64,000 bases of DNA from Lunularia cruciata (taxonomy: Eukaryota; Streptophyta; Marchantiopsida; Lunulariales; Lunulariaceae): the NCBI GenBank assembly GCA_948567375.1, contig OX419760.1, positions 62,740,911 through 62,804,910 of the forward strand, given 5' to 3'. The notes under the pieces are model-generated. The model did not search any database. It was not told the origin of the DNA and saw only the letters and a list, made by a program, of their open reading frames with translations. Shown piece after piece: positions 1-11,425 of this stretch (its first letter is position 1; the number at the start of each line of letters is the position of its first letter). The position numbers and the translations under genes are program-made.

Positions 1-365
1 CTAGACTCTAACTTTTCCACTCTTTCCACATAGACTCTCACTTTCTCTCTATCTTGTTGCTTGAGAGAGGTTCCCTCACTCATCAATCTCTCATAACTCT
101 CATTTGGAAGAAAGTTCTCAACGAGTGCTGAAGTCAAACTCTCCCAAGACACTTCTTGCCCATCTCTCCTCTCTCACTTTTGGTATTCTGACTCATACCA
201 TGTATATACTGCATCCTCAAAGAAATTTGGTAATAATGAGGCCCACTCATCCTTTCTCCTCTCATTTTTTCCTATGCAAGCTCTCTTGAAGCCTATCACA
301 AAAGCCTCCACATCTTCTCTATCCTTGCCAAAGAAAGTTGGAAGTTTCCTCATTTTAACCCCTCA
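1..365 (-). pseudogene. A1 gag capsid fragment
   Basis: Minus-strand translation gives a broken stretch aligning with the better-preserved gag of A3 (27,069-27,629), including the S-W-E-S-L-x-S-A-L segment and the Y-E-R-L-M-S motif. In retrotransposons this region forms the capsid that packages the RNA. The reading frame is interrupted and truncated by the window edge. Plus-strand ORFs here (such as one at 104-289) are antisense shadows. Confidence 0.6.
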
Positions 366-1061
366 TTATCTTTCTTTTCTCTTTTTTTTTCTCTCACTCT
401 TTAACCAATAGATTATATATGCGACTAACACCATTTGAGAGTAATCCACCCTAGAGAACACAAAAGGTTTAGGTTGCTCCAAGATTTCTATAGCAACATC
501 AAATCCTAGAGTGCATATTAATTGAACCCTCATGGATAGTTTATCCATAAGTTGAAAGATTATCTCCATTACTAATCTTGAGAACTAGCCAATGAAGGTA
601 GTAGTATTTCTATAGTTGTACTAAGACTCCCTCCAAGATTCTTCACCAAAGTTTCCAAATTTTTTTTTTGCTCCACTACACTCATGTCCTTTTGGAAGTC
701 AAACCTCATACAACTCCTTGGTCTTAGATCTTCTCCCTCCCAATCTTGGTGAAGAAGGTCCAACATGCAAACCCAAGTTAAGTAAGACTCTCCTTTCCCT
801 TAATCTCTTTCTCTCAAAGGTGAATGGACATGAACTTGCCTTATGTCCTTTCTCTCCATCTAGAAAGCACTTAGACTCACCTTTTCCTCCAAGTGGTGTA
901 GGTTTTTGGATCCTCTTAACACTCTCTTCAAATTCTATTCTAAACTCTTTCTTTCTCAAATCCACCCCTAAAATCACCTCAAACCCTTGGGGAACCTTCC
1001 ATATCCTTAATTTCCACTCTTGGTGACCCTCCATGTTCCCAATATGAGTCCCAACACTCAA
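366..1061 (-). pseudogene. A1 upstream ORF with degenerate zinc knuckle
   Basis: The best frame starts at 1,061 and runs to about 699, then continues in shifted frames to about 366. It carries a basic N-terminal part, a conserved F-E-E-S-V-K-R-I-Q-K stretch, and then the knuckle C-F-L-D-G-E-K-G-H-x4-C. The equivalent position in A2 (about 18,540-18,600) reads C-F-L-C-G-E-K-G-H-M-A-S-S-C, a canonical CX2CX4HX4C. The Asp in A1 is therefore a loss of the second Cys. This ORF precedes the capsid-type gag region, which is unusual. Its role is unknown; nucleic-acid binding is inferred from the knuckle. Confidence 0.6.
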
Positions 1062-1875
1062 ACATGCCTTTTATTGCTCTCACACTCCTCATGCATGAGA
1101 TCTAAACTCTATAGAATTGACACTTCCTCATAGTGTCATTCAGATATCTTTAAATTGTATGTCATAGTCCTTTGAAATGTTGCACACTTGACCACAACTC
1201 TAGGGCATCTCTCCTTGCAAAATTTCAGATCTTTTCATTGAGCCATTTGGCCTAAGCACCTTTCTATTCAACACACATATTTCAGATTTTGTTTGAAAAC
1301 CACCCCCTCACTTTAAAAACTCATAACTCTTTGTGCAAGAATGATCTCTCTCTAAATTGTGTGTCAAGTGGTGAGATACAATTAATTGAAGTTTCTTTGA
1401 AATTTTTAGAACAATCCGTTGAAAATTGAAGAAATGGTAAACTCTGTATAATTTTCCAAAGAGCATGCAATTGTTGGAGCAATTTACCCTATCAACTTCC
1501 AAAATTTTTAGCCTAATGTGCATAGTAGCTCACATAATAATTCCAAGTATTCTAATTGAAGGATAACACAAACTATCATGTGTAGAAATTTCAAATTCAA
1601 ATCTCAAACTTGAGATTTTACCCAAAATCACCTTAATCTCCTAAATATGCAATCCACCTCACACAATCTCTCCAAATCCTCTCATGTGTACAAGATGTAT
1701 AAAATCACCTCAAAGACATCATAATGAACTATAAGGTATAAAAATGGATCCAAGTTCTCTAACATAAGTTTAGCCATCTCCTCCCCTAAAGTTCTCTCCA
1801 AATGAGCTCTCATAGCCTTCTTCTGTCTAATATAGAATTGTACATAGAACATTATCTTGCATTTTAGAGAGGTCA
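1062..1875 (-). other. A1 untranslated leader
   Basis: This stretch lies between the primer-binding site and the first ORF. It has no convincing coding frame and is alignable by eye with 18,791-19,545 (A2) and 35,624-36,290 (A3). Shared landmarks include a cytosine-poor tract around 1,270-1,340 and the Ser/Leu-codon-rich stretch near 1,690-1,850. No further structure was recognised. Confidence 0.5.
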
Positions 1876-1889
1876 TGGCAACGGAACCA
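1876..1889 (-). other. A1 primer-binding site, tRNA-Asp type
   Basis: On the minus strand the sequence reads TGGTTCCGTTGCCA, three bases inside the LTR end. It differs at two positions from the tRNA-Asp complement TGGCGCCGTTGCC used by Athila-type plant elements. This supports the lineage assignment of family A. It is the only family-A PBS left in the window, because A2 and A3 have lost theirs. Confidence 0.65.
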
Positions 1890-1892
1890 AAA

Positions 1893-2584
1893 TGTTACCC
1901 GATCTGTTTCTCACTCAAGATGAACCTCTGATGGCTATTATGGTAGCGCACCATGGACTAAGAAGGCAAAGAACCCCAATTGTATCATACTCCTCCAAGG
2001 TTAACACTCCAAGACAAACACTCCAAGACTCAAGACATTGCTCACTAAAGAACTCAATGAGAAAGATAGTTGCAAATGAAAAGATGATGAGTACTTCCTC
2101 ACCCCGTGTTTATACACTTGTGAAATAGTTATGCACTAAAGTTACTATTTACCAAAATAACTCAAATTACTAGGCTAAAAGTCAAAAAGTATAAAGGAAT
2201 ATCCATCCACATGGGCATATTCCACTAAGCATGTGATCTTATCTTGACCAAACAACTAAGTCAAGGATTCCTTTTCATGGGCTATCCTTGGACTATAGAA
2301 GAATCCAAAACAAAAAGACTTGCGGGCCCAAGAGTTCTCAACTCTTTCCTCAAAACCAAACACCTAAGAATAGTACCAAGTCAACACATTAGAATCCAAA
2401 ATAGTAGTGCTCATCTTTTCCACTTCCTCTAAAGTAAGGTCCACTTTATCTTAGCTATGACTAAATTTAGCTAATCATGACTAATTTAGAACCTTCCTTT
2501 ATCTATATAAATAATATCTCTCAAGTACTTGTTATAGTAAGCTAAATATCACAATACCACACACATGCACAAATGGGTGTTATA
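1893..2584 (-). repeat. A1 5' LTR (692 bp)
   Basis: On the plus strand it starts TGTTACCC and ends GGGTGTTATA (GGGTGTTACA in the other copies), giving near-inverted termini. It aligns along its length with LTRs at 12,565-13,246, 22,122-22,811 and, inverted, 39,298-40,000. On the minus strand a TATA-like TATAAAC precedes a GGGGTGAGG block near 2,095-2,115, as in the solo LTR, marking the likely transcription start. Confidence 0.85.
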
Positions 2585-2589
2585 GTACA

Positions 2590-5500
2590 AGTACAACACC
2601 AAGGAAGAAATTTCTGACTAGGTTGTCTGACACTTTTGGGTAAGGCCACCAAGAATAGTCAGTCTCAAGATGAGAGGTTTATCGAGAAAGCATCCATAGA
2701 GCAAGCTTTGGAGAAAGACAAGTCTATTTTTGAGGTGTGGATCAAACCAGTTGTGCATAGAGGATCTAATGAGTTCAAAAGCCTCATCAAGCAATGGTTG
2801 ATTTGATAATCTAGGAGTTTTCATATGTGTTTCTAGATGATCTGCCAAAGAGATTATCCTTCAATCATGGTATGCCATTCAAGATTGAGTTATTGCCAAG
2901 AAGTACTCTAATGAGTCGACCAATCTATTTGCTCTCACCAAAGGAGTTGGATGAGCTCCAAACAATGTTGACAAAGTTGTTGTAGAAGGATCTCATACAA
3001 CATAGTACATCTCCTTGGGGAGCACTAGTACTATTTGTTCCAAAGAAGGATGGAAGACTTCACTTTTGTATTGATTATTGTGGCTCAATAAATAAATAAT
3101 GAAGAATGTATATTCTTTGTCTCAAATTGATGACTTGCTTGATCAATTGAGTAGTGCATGATACTTCACCAAGTTGTATCTTCAAAGAAACTATTGGTAG
3201 ATTCTCATTCATAGAGAAGATGTATAAATGACTACCTTTCACACAAGGTATAGATATTTTGAGTGGAGAGTTCTACCTTTTGGGCTTACTAATTCTCCAA
3301 TAGTTTTCATAGAACACATACATCAGGTGTTGGATGGGACATTGGATCAATATGTGGTGGTGTTCTTGGATGATATTTAATTTATAGTAATAAAGAGTCA
3401 AAACATGCAAACCATATGCGAGAAGTCCTAAGATGACCACGTGAATGGAATTTGACTGCAAGAAGTCAAAGTGTACCTTTTGGTAGAAGGAAGAAATTAC
3501 CTTCTTTGGTCACAAGGTCTATTGGAAAGGATCTAGATGGAAGAGGAGAAAATCAAAACCATTATTGATTGGCCTACTCCAAAGGATGCTATAAAAGTAC
3601 AAGTATTTAATAGATTGGCAAGTTTTTATTGGTGGTTCATCTACTATTATGCTCATGTGTCCGTACCATTGATTGACCTCTTGGAGAAGAATTTGAGCTT
3701 TGAGTGGACCACCAAGCATGAAGAAGCACTCCAGAAGCTAAAACATATGGTGTCTTCAAGACCAATTCTTCAACCATATGATCCTCAACTACCTTATGTG
3801 GTTGATTTAGATGCTTTTAACTTTGCTATTGGAGCAGTGTTGTAATAGGAATTTCCAAATGAGTTACATCCCATTGTCTTTGTGTCACACCACTAAACAC
3901 CAGAAAAAGGAATGAATTTGCTTGAGATTAGGAACACTTAGTGATGGTATCTACTACCAAGGTATGGAGCCATTATCTCTTGGGAAAGCAAATGACCATG
4001 GGAATTGATCACAAACCCTTGTTGTAGATATCACATTTTGAGCACATGAAGAATTTACATCATTGCTGGGAGGAACAATTGCAATTTTTTTAACCTCAAA
4101 CTTAAGAACAAACCCAATCGGGTTCCATATCATCCTTGATAACCTATCATAAAGACTTAACTTGAAGTTTCTTCCCCTCATCACGATGGCAATTATGACA
4201 ATGCAAATTGACTCCAAAACCCAAACCAAGTTTAGGACAACTTTACAATAGGACCTCTTCTTTCAAATGGTACAAGGCCATCTTGCATTATGCAACAAGG
4301 GCTACAACAACTTCTCTTTCAAGGAAGGCCTTCTATTTGTGAGGACCAAATCTACGTTCCAACCAAGAGTGATCTACAACTTCTGTGCTTCCAAGAAGCC
4401 CATGATTTACTAGTTGCTAGTCACATGGGTGTGGACAAAGCCTTGGGTACCCGCCAATGCCAATGGTGGTGGCCCAAAATGGCACAAGGTGTTCAAAAGT
4501 TTGTTTGATCTTGTGAGAGCTACCAATACAATAAGACCAGCAACCAAAAACCAAGTGAATTTCTTCAACCAACCACTCCCCATTCCATCTGCTTATTGGG
4601 AACATGTGAGATTAGATCTCATCACATCCTTGCCCAAGACAAAGCAAGGTCACACAAAAATCATGATGTTTTTGGATAAGCTAAGTAAGAAAATCTATTT
4701 AATCTATACCAACCTTTGATCCCATGGATACTCCAACATTGGTGCATATCTACTTAGAAAATTTCTTCAAGCATCTTGGAGTACCTTGTGTAATCATCTC
4801 TAATCATGATCCTCAATTGGAAAATTTTGGCAAGCATTGTTCTAGATCTTTGGCACGAAGCTTACTTTGTTCATGGCTTAACATCCTCAAACTGATAGAC
4901 AAATTGAACATGCAAATCACACCTTGGAGAATATATTTTGTGTCTTTTTCAAAGTTCACCATACCAATTAGGATGAATGTCTTGCAATTGTTGAGTTTGA
5001 ACACAATAATTCTAAATCTCAAAGCACTTGATTTTCCCTTTCTTCTTGGCCAAGATCCACTTGTTCTAGAGTCAATTCTTGCTCTTCCTCCATCTCATGT
5101 CCCTCATACTTCTTCCTTCTTCACCACCATATGCCAATCACTCTAACAAGCCAAATTTCATGTCCTTGTTGCTCAAAATTGTCAAAAACAATTTGTAGAC
5201 CACCATCATAAAGACCTCATCTTTCAAGTTGGTGATAAGGTCATGTACTCAACTAGTAACCTACCCCTCCCATTTGATACACAAGTCAATAAACTTACTT
5301 CTAATTGGATAAGACCTTTTGATGTCATCCAAATCATTTTTCCTTTTGCTTATTGACTTGACTTGCCTTTCCTTATCATATGCACATCCACCCTATCTTT
5401 CATATTTTCAATTTGAAACCCTTTGTTCATAATCTATCTTTTTTTTCTTCTTGTCTCCAACCTCCTCTTGCTCCCATCCCTATCAATGATCATAAGGAGT

Positions 5501-5690
5501 ATGAAGTTGATTTTATCCTTGCACATTGCCACATTCAACAAGGCTATCAACAAGATATAGAGTACAAAGTCCTCTAGAAAGGGTATCCCTTTTATGATGC
5601 CACTTAGGAGCCTCTTTCTCATCTCTAGAATGCACAAATGGCCATATAAGATTTTGAAGCTTCAATGGAGACGAAGACATCACCAACTAG
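2590..5690 (+). pseudogene. D1 pol pseudogene (RT, RNase H, integrase, chromodomain)
   Basis: Domains in order: RT fingers with P-I-Y-x-L-S-P-K-E-L near 2,920-2,950; RT palm with F-L-D-D-I at 3,363-3,377, followed at once by a stop; thumb and RNase H start in the ORF 3,537-3,845, with a V-D-L-D-A-F-N-F-A-I-G motif; integrase zinc-binding His region in 4,290-4,508 (S-H-M-G-V-D-K-A-L); integrase core from about 4,560, with Q-I-E-H-A-N near 4,900 retaining the Glu position; a C-terminal part at 5,380-5,577 with H-x-I-F-H-I-F-N-L-K-P; and a chromodomain (E-Y-E-V-D-F-I-L ... K-G-Y-P-F-Y-D-A-T) at about 5,490-5,640. At least ten frame breaks separate these pieces, so no polyprotein can be made. Confidence 0.75.
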
Positions 5691-5704
5691 CAATGGGAGG
5701 TATA

Positions 5705-6192
5705 TGTAACAATATGGAGTGTACTAATGAGTTAGTGAAGGCTAACAAAGTCACAAATAGGCTAAATTAGCCTAGAACATTCTAGAAGTATCTAGGAAGC
5801 TACTTGGTACTTTCCAAGTATTGAGTAATGTGCATGCCAAGTGGCAACTTCTAGGATGAAAGCTTCTTGGGAAGCTACTCGGTTAGCTTAGCTTGGATAA
5901 AAAATAGATAGCTTCTAAAAGAAAGCTTCTAGAAGCTTTCAATTAGCTTAGCTTGCATGCCAAGTAGGTGGCTTCTAGAAAGAAGCTTCTTGAGAAGTTT
6001 CTCAATTAACTTGTCTTGCACTCCAAGAAAATGGCTTAAGGAAGCTTCTTGAGAAGCTTCTCAAGAGCCTTGTATGCTCTCTGTAAATATCAAAGCCAAA
6101 ACTCATGTTAAGCATTCATAGTTTCTGGTATTCAAGTGTCCCAATATGATATTCTATTCTCATATTCCTCTCCTAAGTCTCAGTCTTTTACA
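5705..6192 (+). repeat. D1 3' LTR with repeated AAGCTT modules
   Basis: It starts TGTAACAATATGGAG, as do the D2 LTRs on their own strand, and ends TCTTTTACA. A purine-rich tract (CAATGGGAGGTATA, about 5,691-5,704) lies directly before it and serves as the polypurine tract. The middle (5,850-6,070) holds at least three imperfect modules of about 60-75 bp, each with palindromic cores built on GAAGCTTC. At 488 bp it is longer than the D2 LTRs (414-426 bp), mainly through module number. Confidence 0.8.
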
Positions 6193-7029
6193 ATTGGTCT
6201 GCATATTGCACCACCAATAATGACTCTAGAGTAAGCTATATACTTTATCTAGAGTAAGCTATACACTTTAATCCAAAATGTCCTAGCTCCTCATGAGCAT
6301 GACATATAAACTATGGTCCTTGAGATGGAAGTGGTACTACTTGCACTCTACCATCCTCCTATATATGAAGAAGATGTTTGTCCTCCAATATAAATTGCTT
6401 GGCTCATTGAAAAACATGGTCTCTCTCCTTGGCACCAATTGTGCTACCCACAACGCCAATGTGAAGGTAATACATCATTAAGACATCATCATGAATGTCA
6501 CACACACCTATACCAATATCTCCACCTCTTGTATCTATGACTTTAGCAATTTCTCCTATATAAGCTGAAAGAGATACCACCAAGACCTCAAAAAATATAC
6601 ATAAAAAGGTAGATGCATGCCAACTTGGCACCATCTCCTCATTTGTCTCACCATACCAACATGCTCCGGTTTGATTGTACTAGTTGGGACATGGGTTTCT
6701 ACTCAACCTATCTACATCATATTCACCACTCCAAGTCTATGATAATTGTGAAATCATACTCTTATAAAATCAGAGCCTATCATGCAAGCTTCCTTGAGAG
6801 CTTATCAAACTCCATCAACCACTTCATTAGTTGATGATCAATGATGAGAATGAAAGGGTTACCAAATAGATAACATCAGAAATATGCTACTATCCATATT
6901 GTTGCTAAACACTCTCCATCATATGAACTATACTTCACCTCCATTGAATTGTTGGAACAACTAGCATAGGCCATCATATACTCCTTCCTCTCATCATCCA
7001 ATTGGATGAGCATTGCTTCAAGCCCCAAC
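6193..7029 (-). pseudogene. E piece 1: RNase H and start of integrase
   Basis: Minus-strand translation from 7,029 gives an RNase H segment with Q-L-D-D-E-R-K-E-Y, A-Y-A-S-C-S-N-N-S and K-Y-S-S-Y-D-G-E-C-L-A. It then passes D-H-Q-L-M-K-W-L-M-E, a W-H-x-E segment, and on to H-A-H-E-E-L-G-H-F-G, the first His pair of an integrase zinc finger near 6,285-6,310. Numerous stops are present. The fragment joins to the RT piece at 11,845 if D2 is removed. It ends on the left where D1 inserted. The lineage is a Ty3/gypsy type distinct from A, C and D. Confidence 0.7.
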
Positions 7030-7455
7030 TTTAAAAGACCGAATCCGAGGAGAGAAATAGGAGAATGGAAACTCACATTCGGACACTTGAATGAGGGAAA
7101 ACTCCAAATGCCTAGCATGAGCTTTGGCTTTGGTATTTATAGGTAGCATACAAGGCCCTTGAGAAGCTTCTCAAGAAGCTTCCTCAAGCTGCTTTCTTAG
7201 AGTGCAAGCCAAGTTAACTAGGAAGGTTCTCAAGAAGCTTCCTTCTAGAAGCCGCCTACTTGAAGTGCAAGCTAAGCTAGTTGGAAGCTTCTGGAAGCTT
7301 CCTTCTAGAATCTACTTACTTAAGATGCAAGCTAAGCTAACCGGGAAGCTTCCCAAGAAGCTTCCTAGATTCTGCCGGAATATTCTAGGCTAATTTGTCT
7401 TATGTGTTACTTCGTGAGCCCAATTGACTTCGTCGCTAAACTCCATATTGTTACA
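7030..7455 (-). repeat. D2 3' LTR (426 bp)
   Basis: It aligns along its length with 11,426-11,839. The outer end reads TTTAAAAGACC where the 5' LTR has TGTAAAAGACC, so the terminal TG has mutated to TT. The other end is ...TTGTTACA. On the minus strand a TATA-like CTATAAATACC lies at about 7,133-7,143. The repeated GAAGCTTC palindrome modules occupy 7,150-7,370. The minus-strand sequence just outside (GCGGCGGGGGAATA) is the polypurine tract. Confidence 0.85.
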
Positions 7456-7489
7456 TATTCCCCCGCCGCTAGTTGGTGACGTCCTCGTC

Positions 7490-9167
7490 GCCAGTGAAGC
7501 TTCAAATTCCTGGATGGCCGTCTGTGCATTTTGGAGGTGAGAAAGAGGTTCCCAGGTGGCATCATGAAGGGGATATCCTTTCCAAAGGACCTTGTACTCC
7601 GTATGTTGGTGACGGCCTCGTTGAATGTGGCGATGCGTAAGGATACGATCAACTTTGTACTCCTTATGATCATTGATAGGGATAGGAAGAGGGGGAGGTT
7701 GGACTCAAGAGGAAAAGGAAGAGGGATTAGGAACAAAGGGTTTCATCTTGGACACATGAAAGACAGGATGGATATGCATGTGACAAGGCAAGGCAAGACG
7801 ATAAGCAACAGGAGAGACAATTTGGGTGATATCAAAGGGTCCTATTCAATTAGGAGCAAGTTTACAAACTTGGGTATCAAGTGGGAGAGGGAGGTTACTA
7901 GAGGATAGCATGACTTTATCACCGACTTCAAAGGTGAGATCGCGATGATGGTGGTCTGCATATTGTTTTTGGTGATTTTGAGCAACAAGGAGGTGAGACT
8001 TGGCTTGTTGGAGAGATTGGGATATAATGGTCAAGAATGTGGAAGTATGAGGAACCTGAGATGGAGAGGGAGCAAGAAGAGAATCTCAAACAAGCGGATC
8101 TTGGCCAAAATTGAGAAAGAAAGGAAAGAATCCGGTGCTTGCCTATTTGGAATTGTTGTAGGCAAATTCGACAGCGGCAAGACATTATCCCAATTGGTAT
8201 GGTGGACATTGACAAAAGCACGCAACATATCCTCCAATGTGCGATTTGCATGTTTGGTTTGTCCATCAGTTTGAGTATGATAGGCCATGGACAAAGCAAG
8301 CTTGGTGCCGAGTATCTGAAAGAGTGCTTGCCAAAACTTCTCGGTAAAGCAAGGATCACGGTCAAAGATGAGTATGCGTGGCATTCCATGATGCTTGAAG
8401 ACATTGTCAAAGTAGATTTGTGCTAAGGTTGGAGCATCTATGGTATCATAGGTTGGTGCCAAGTGGATTTGCTTACTAAGCTTATCCACAAACACCACGA
8501 TGGGGGTGTGTCCTTGTTTTGTCTTTGGCAAGGATGTGATGAGATCCAAGTTCACATGCTCCCAACGAGCTGATGGAATGGCAAGCGGTTGAAGGAGTCC
8601 ACTCGGTTGAAGGAGTCCACTCGGCGTCTGGTTGCTGGCCTTGTTACGTTGGCAGCTCTCACACAATCAGACAAATTCTCGAACATCTCGTGTCATGTTG
8701 GGTCACCACCATTGACATTGGAGGGTACCCAAGGTCTTGTCCACACCCATGTGACCAGCGATGGGTAAATCATGGGCTTCTTGAAGGTGCACAAGTCGAA
8801 GGTCACCTTTGGCTGGAACATAGATCCGGTCCGCATGGAATAGAAGGCCTTCCTTGAAGGAGAAGGTGTTGTACTCCTTGTCACCTATTATTAGCCAACC
8901 ATGTACCATTTAGAAGAAGGGATCTTGCTGTAGAGCTAACCAAAACTCATTATGAATCTTGGGATCAATTGACACCGTCGTAATTGCTGCCACAATGAGA
9001 GGAAGAGACTTGAAATCAGATCGTCGTGATAGAGCATTAGGGATGACATGGAACCGACCTGGTTTGTACTCAAGTTTGATGTCAAACAATTGGAGTTGCT
9101 CTTCCCGTTGATGATGTTGACTCTTCATGTGCTCTAGGTCTAAGGCTCTAGCTTGGAAAAGTAGCAT
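7490..9167 (-). pseudogene. D2 integrase with chromodomain, fused to an RNase H stub
   Basis: Reading down from 9,167: a stub of the RNase H C-terminus with K-P-G-R-F-H-V-I-P-N-A-L-S-R-R (8,910-9,167); a zinc-binding segment with G-H-M-G-V-D-K-T-L and C-E-S-C-Q-R-N-K (about 8,640-8,760); and the integrase core in 8,031-8,666, with Asp in N-L-D-L-I-T and F-D-R-D-P. The third catalytic position reads Q-T-K-H-A-N, Lys instead of the Glu that D1 keeps. A frameshift near 8,160 moves the frame. The C-terminal part (7,846-8,034) has F-E-V-G-D-K-V-M-L. The chromodomain (Y-K-V-D-R-I-L ... W-K-G-Y-P-L-H-D-A-T-W-E-P) lies at about 7,500-7,670. Predicted inactive. Confidence 0.8.
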
Positions 9168-10222
9168 GCTCCACTTAATTGATCAAGCAGGTCATCGATC
9201 CGAGGCAAGAGATATGCATTCTTCACGGTTTGCTTATTGAGCCCACGGTAATCAATACAAAAATGAAGTCCTCCATCCTTCTTTGGAACAAATAGTACCG
9301 GTGTTCCCCATGGAGAGGTACTATGTTGTATGAAATCCTTCTCCAACAACTCTGTAAGTGTTGTTTGCAACTCCTCCAACTCCTTTGGTGAGAGCCGATA
9401 GATTGGTCTACTCACTGGAGTACTCCTTGGCAATAACTTGATCTTGAAAGGCATACCTCGAGTAGAGGGTAATCCCTTTGGCAAATCATCCGGAAACACA
9501 TTTGCAAACTCTTGAACTATCCAATCAACCGTTGCTTGATGCGGCACTTGGCCCTCCTCAGATTGTTCTTGTGCAATCGGCTTGATCCACACCGCGAATA
9601 CAGACTTATCTTCCTCCAAAGCTTGCTCTATGGCTGCTTCATTAACAAAATTCCCTTCTAGGGATTCATCTCTTTTCCAAGCTTGCTCCATGGTTGCCTT
9701 CCTAGCAAACTTCCCATCTTGGGACTCATCTCCCTTCCAGATTTGCTCTATGGCTACCTTCTCAACAAACTTCCCATCTTGGGACTGATTATTCTTAGGT
9801 GTCTTACTCAGAGGTGCCAGACAACCTAATCGGAAATTCCTACCTTGGTGTTGTACTTGAATTTGACGTTGGGTCCAATCGAATTGAACCTTATGACGTT
9901 CAAGCCAAGGTAGACCCAAAATGATATCATAGTGTAGAGGTGCCACTACAAACCTCATACACTCCAAATACTCCTTCCCAATCTTGAAAGTAACAGGATG
10001 CGAGGTGCAGAATGCAGAACCTTTTCTACCATCCGCCATCATCAAACTACTTCCAATCACTGGCTTGATAGGAGTACCCAATTCCTTTACTACTTGCATA
10101 GACATGCAATTCTCTAAACTTCCAGAATCAACCAAAATCTTACAACCTCGATTAGATATCGTACCTTGCAAGTGAAGCAAACTTGCATAGGTCGAGCCTT
10201 CAATCCCATTGGAACTAATCAA
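9140..10222 (-). pseudogene. D2 protease and truncated reverse transcriptase
   Basis: A 360-codon open frame. Residues 31-34 give the retropepsin V-D-S-G, and residues near 100 give [10 protein letters not shown] spacer follows with three imperfect copies of a roughly 20-residue unit containing D-G-K-F-x-x-K and I-E-Q. RT begins at [11 protein letters not shown] and includes [14 protein letters not shown] and C-I-D-Y-R-G-L-N-K. The frame stops just after Y-F-S-K-L, before the palm. Compared with D1, about 0.86 kb covering the F-L-D-D palm, thumb and most of RNase H is missing; sequence continues directly into the RNase H stub. The remaining ORF is the longest intact one in this element. Confidence 0.85.
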
Positions 10223-10283
10223 GCTCCCAGTAGGCGGCTCAAAATCTCCTATTGGGATTCTTTGTTTCCTTGATCATTCTTTT

Positions 10284-11154
10284 CTACAAACTCCATCTGG
10301 GCAACTTGTCAAGATCGCCCATTCCTAAGTGGACATTCAGCAATGCAATGTCCAACTTGGCGACAATAAAAGCAACCTCCATTTTGTCATAATCTTTCTC
10401 TATCTGTTGTGCCAAGTGGTCTTTGTTGGATAGCATCAATCTCCATTGGTATCGGTTCTTCCACTCGTGCGTAGTGGACTGGTAGGCTTTGTGCAGGTCA
10501 AGGTCTAGACCAATTTGTTGCAACCAAGGAATCAAAACGCTCAGCCAATTGCATAGCTTCTTCTACGTTTTGTGGCTCCCGCATGGTCACATCCAATTTG
10601 GTTCGTGACTTTAATCCTTGCACAAATTGATCCAGAACTTCATCTTCTTGGATATCTGGAATTTGCATGATGATGTTCTGAAATTGTGTGATGTAGCTTC
10701 TCACTAAGCCAATCTGCCTCAACTCCGCCAATTTATCTTGTGCGGCTCGGGTGGCATTTATTGTTTGAAATCGACGAAGTATTGCATCTTTGAATTCTAC
10801 CCATGTCAAAAGCGGTGTAACAATTTGTCGTTCAGCTCTTTCTACTCGAACTTGCCACCAAAGTTTTGCCACGCCATCCAATTGGCTAGAAGCCATGAGA
10901 ATTTGTTTCCACTCGTCTTGAAGATTGGTGGCTTTAAAGTAACATTCGCAATCAAACACAAAATTCTCCACTGTGCTTGGAAGATTCTTGCCTTCAAACG
11001 CCTTGGGTTTTGGAAATTGAATGTGATCTTCTCTATCTCGAACTGGCGCTCTGTCTATCTATTCTTGTCGTTGTTGGTCTTGTTCATCCAACAATCGAGT
11101 AAGATGCTCGATTTGTTATTGCATTGCAAGGATAACATCCGGTATTGCCGCCAT
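10284..11154 (-). pseudogene. D2 gag with CCHC knuckle
   Basis: The likely start ATG is at 11,152-11,154. Two early in-frame stops (11,116-11,118 and 11,059-11,061) are followed by an open stretch from 10,971 to 10,498 with the Retrotrans_gag signature: W-x-Q-V-R, L-T-W-V-E-F-K-D-A-I-L-R-R-F, a Q-x4-Y-I-T-Q-F segment, and F-V-Q-G-L-K. A zinc knuckle C-F-Y-C-R-Q-V-G-H-C-I-A-E-C lies at about 10,331-10,374 in another frame. Capsid assembly and RNA packaging are known roles of this family. This copy is nonfunctional. Confidence 0.8.
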
Positions 11155-11412
11155 CGCTACTACTCTATTCCACTACACTCAATTTATCTAGTTGATTAAC
11201 ACATAGATACAACACGTCAACCGTTCTCCATAAGTTACAACTAAAAGTATCAAGGGTTCCTTTGACACGGTGATCATATGTAGAAAATCCTGCCCAAAGC
11301 GCGAGGTGATGAATTGTGTGAAATGATGCTTTGGTAATATCTAGACATGAAAGTCCCAATGGTTTGGTGGAAGTGGATTTGGTGGTCCATAAATTCCATC
11401 TATCCCATTCCT

Positions 11413-11424
11413 GCTGTGATACCA
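11413..11424 (-). other. D2 primer-binding site, initiator tRNA-Met type
   Basis: The minus strand reads TGGTATCACAGC, one mismatch from the TGGTATCAGAGC complement of plant initiator tRNA-Met. It lies one base inside the 5' LTR. Element C has the exact form, so D and C share this primer class, unlike family A. Confidence 0.85.
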
Positions 11425-11425
11425 A

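Larger units (their letters stand above)
1..2584 (-). mobile_element. A1: 5' half of an Athila/Tat-like Ty3/gypsy retrotransposon, cut by the window edge
   Basis: This is the 5' part of a minus-strand LTR retrotransposon. Reading leftward from 2,584 there is a 692-bp 5' LTR, a primer-binding site, an untranslated leader, an upstream ORF with a zinc-knuckle remnant, and the start of the gag capsid region, which leaves the window at position 1. The same order and closely similar sequence recur in A2 and A3, which identifies the family. A1 sits inside element D1: the base after its LTR (2,585) resumes D1 coding sequence that matches D2 (an alternating V-Q-x-Q pattern before the R-N-F of the PR-RT spacer). 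The 5 bases after the LTR (GTACA) should therefore be one copy of the TSD, with the partner outside the window. Confidence 0.85.
2585..6192 (+). mobile_element. D1: chromovirus-type Ty3/gypsy element, interrupted by A1
   Basis: This plus-strand element covers the PR-RT spacer onward: RT, RNase H, integrase, chromodomain and a 3' LTR at 5,705-6,192. It is homologous to D2 throughout. Its 5' portion is not deleted but displaced to the left of A1, outside the window, because its coding sequence resumes exactly at the A1 LTR end. To the right it abuts E sequence at 6,193, so it inserted into E. The five bases after its LTR are ATTGG; the other TSD copy is out of view. It is heavily decayed, with many stops in all domains. 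Confidence 0.8.

Noticed and set aside
718-1026. Plus-strand ORF of 102 codons
   Set aside because: It is antisense to the zinc-knuckle ORF of A1, which is conserved in A2 and A3. Many similar plus-strand ORFs over A2, A3 and D2 were dropped for the same reason.
5850-6080. Independent satellite repeat
   Set aside because: The AAGCTT modules lie wholly inside D LTRs and recur only there, so they are part of the LTR.
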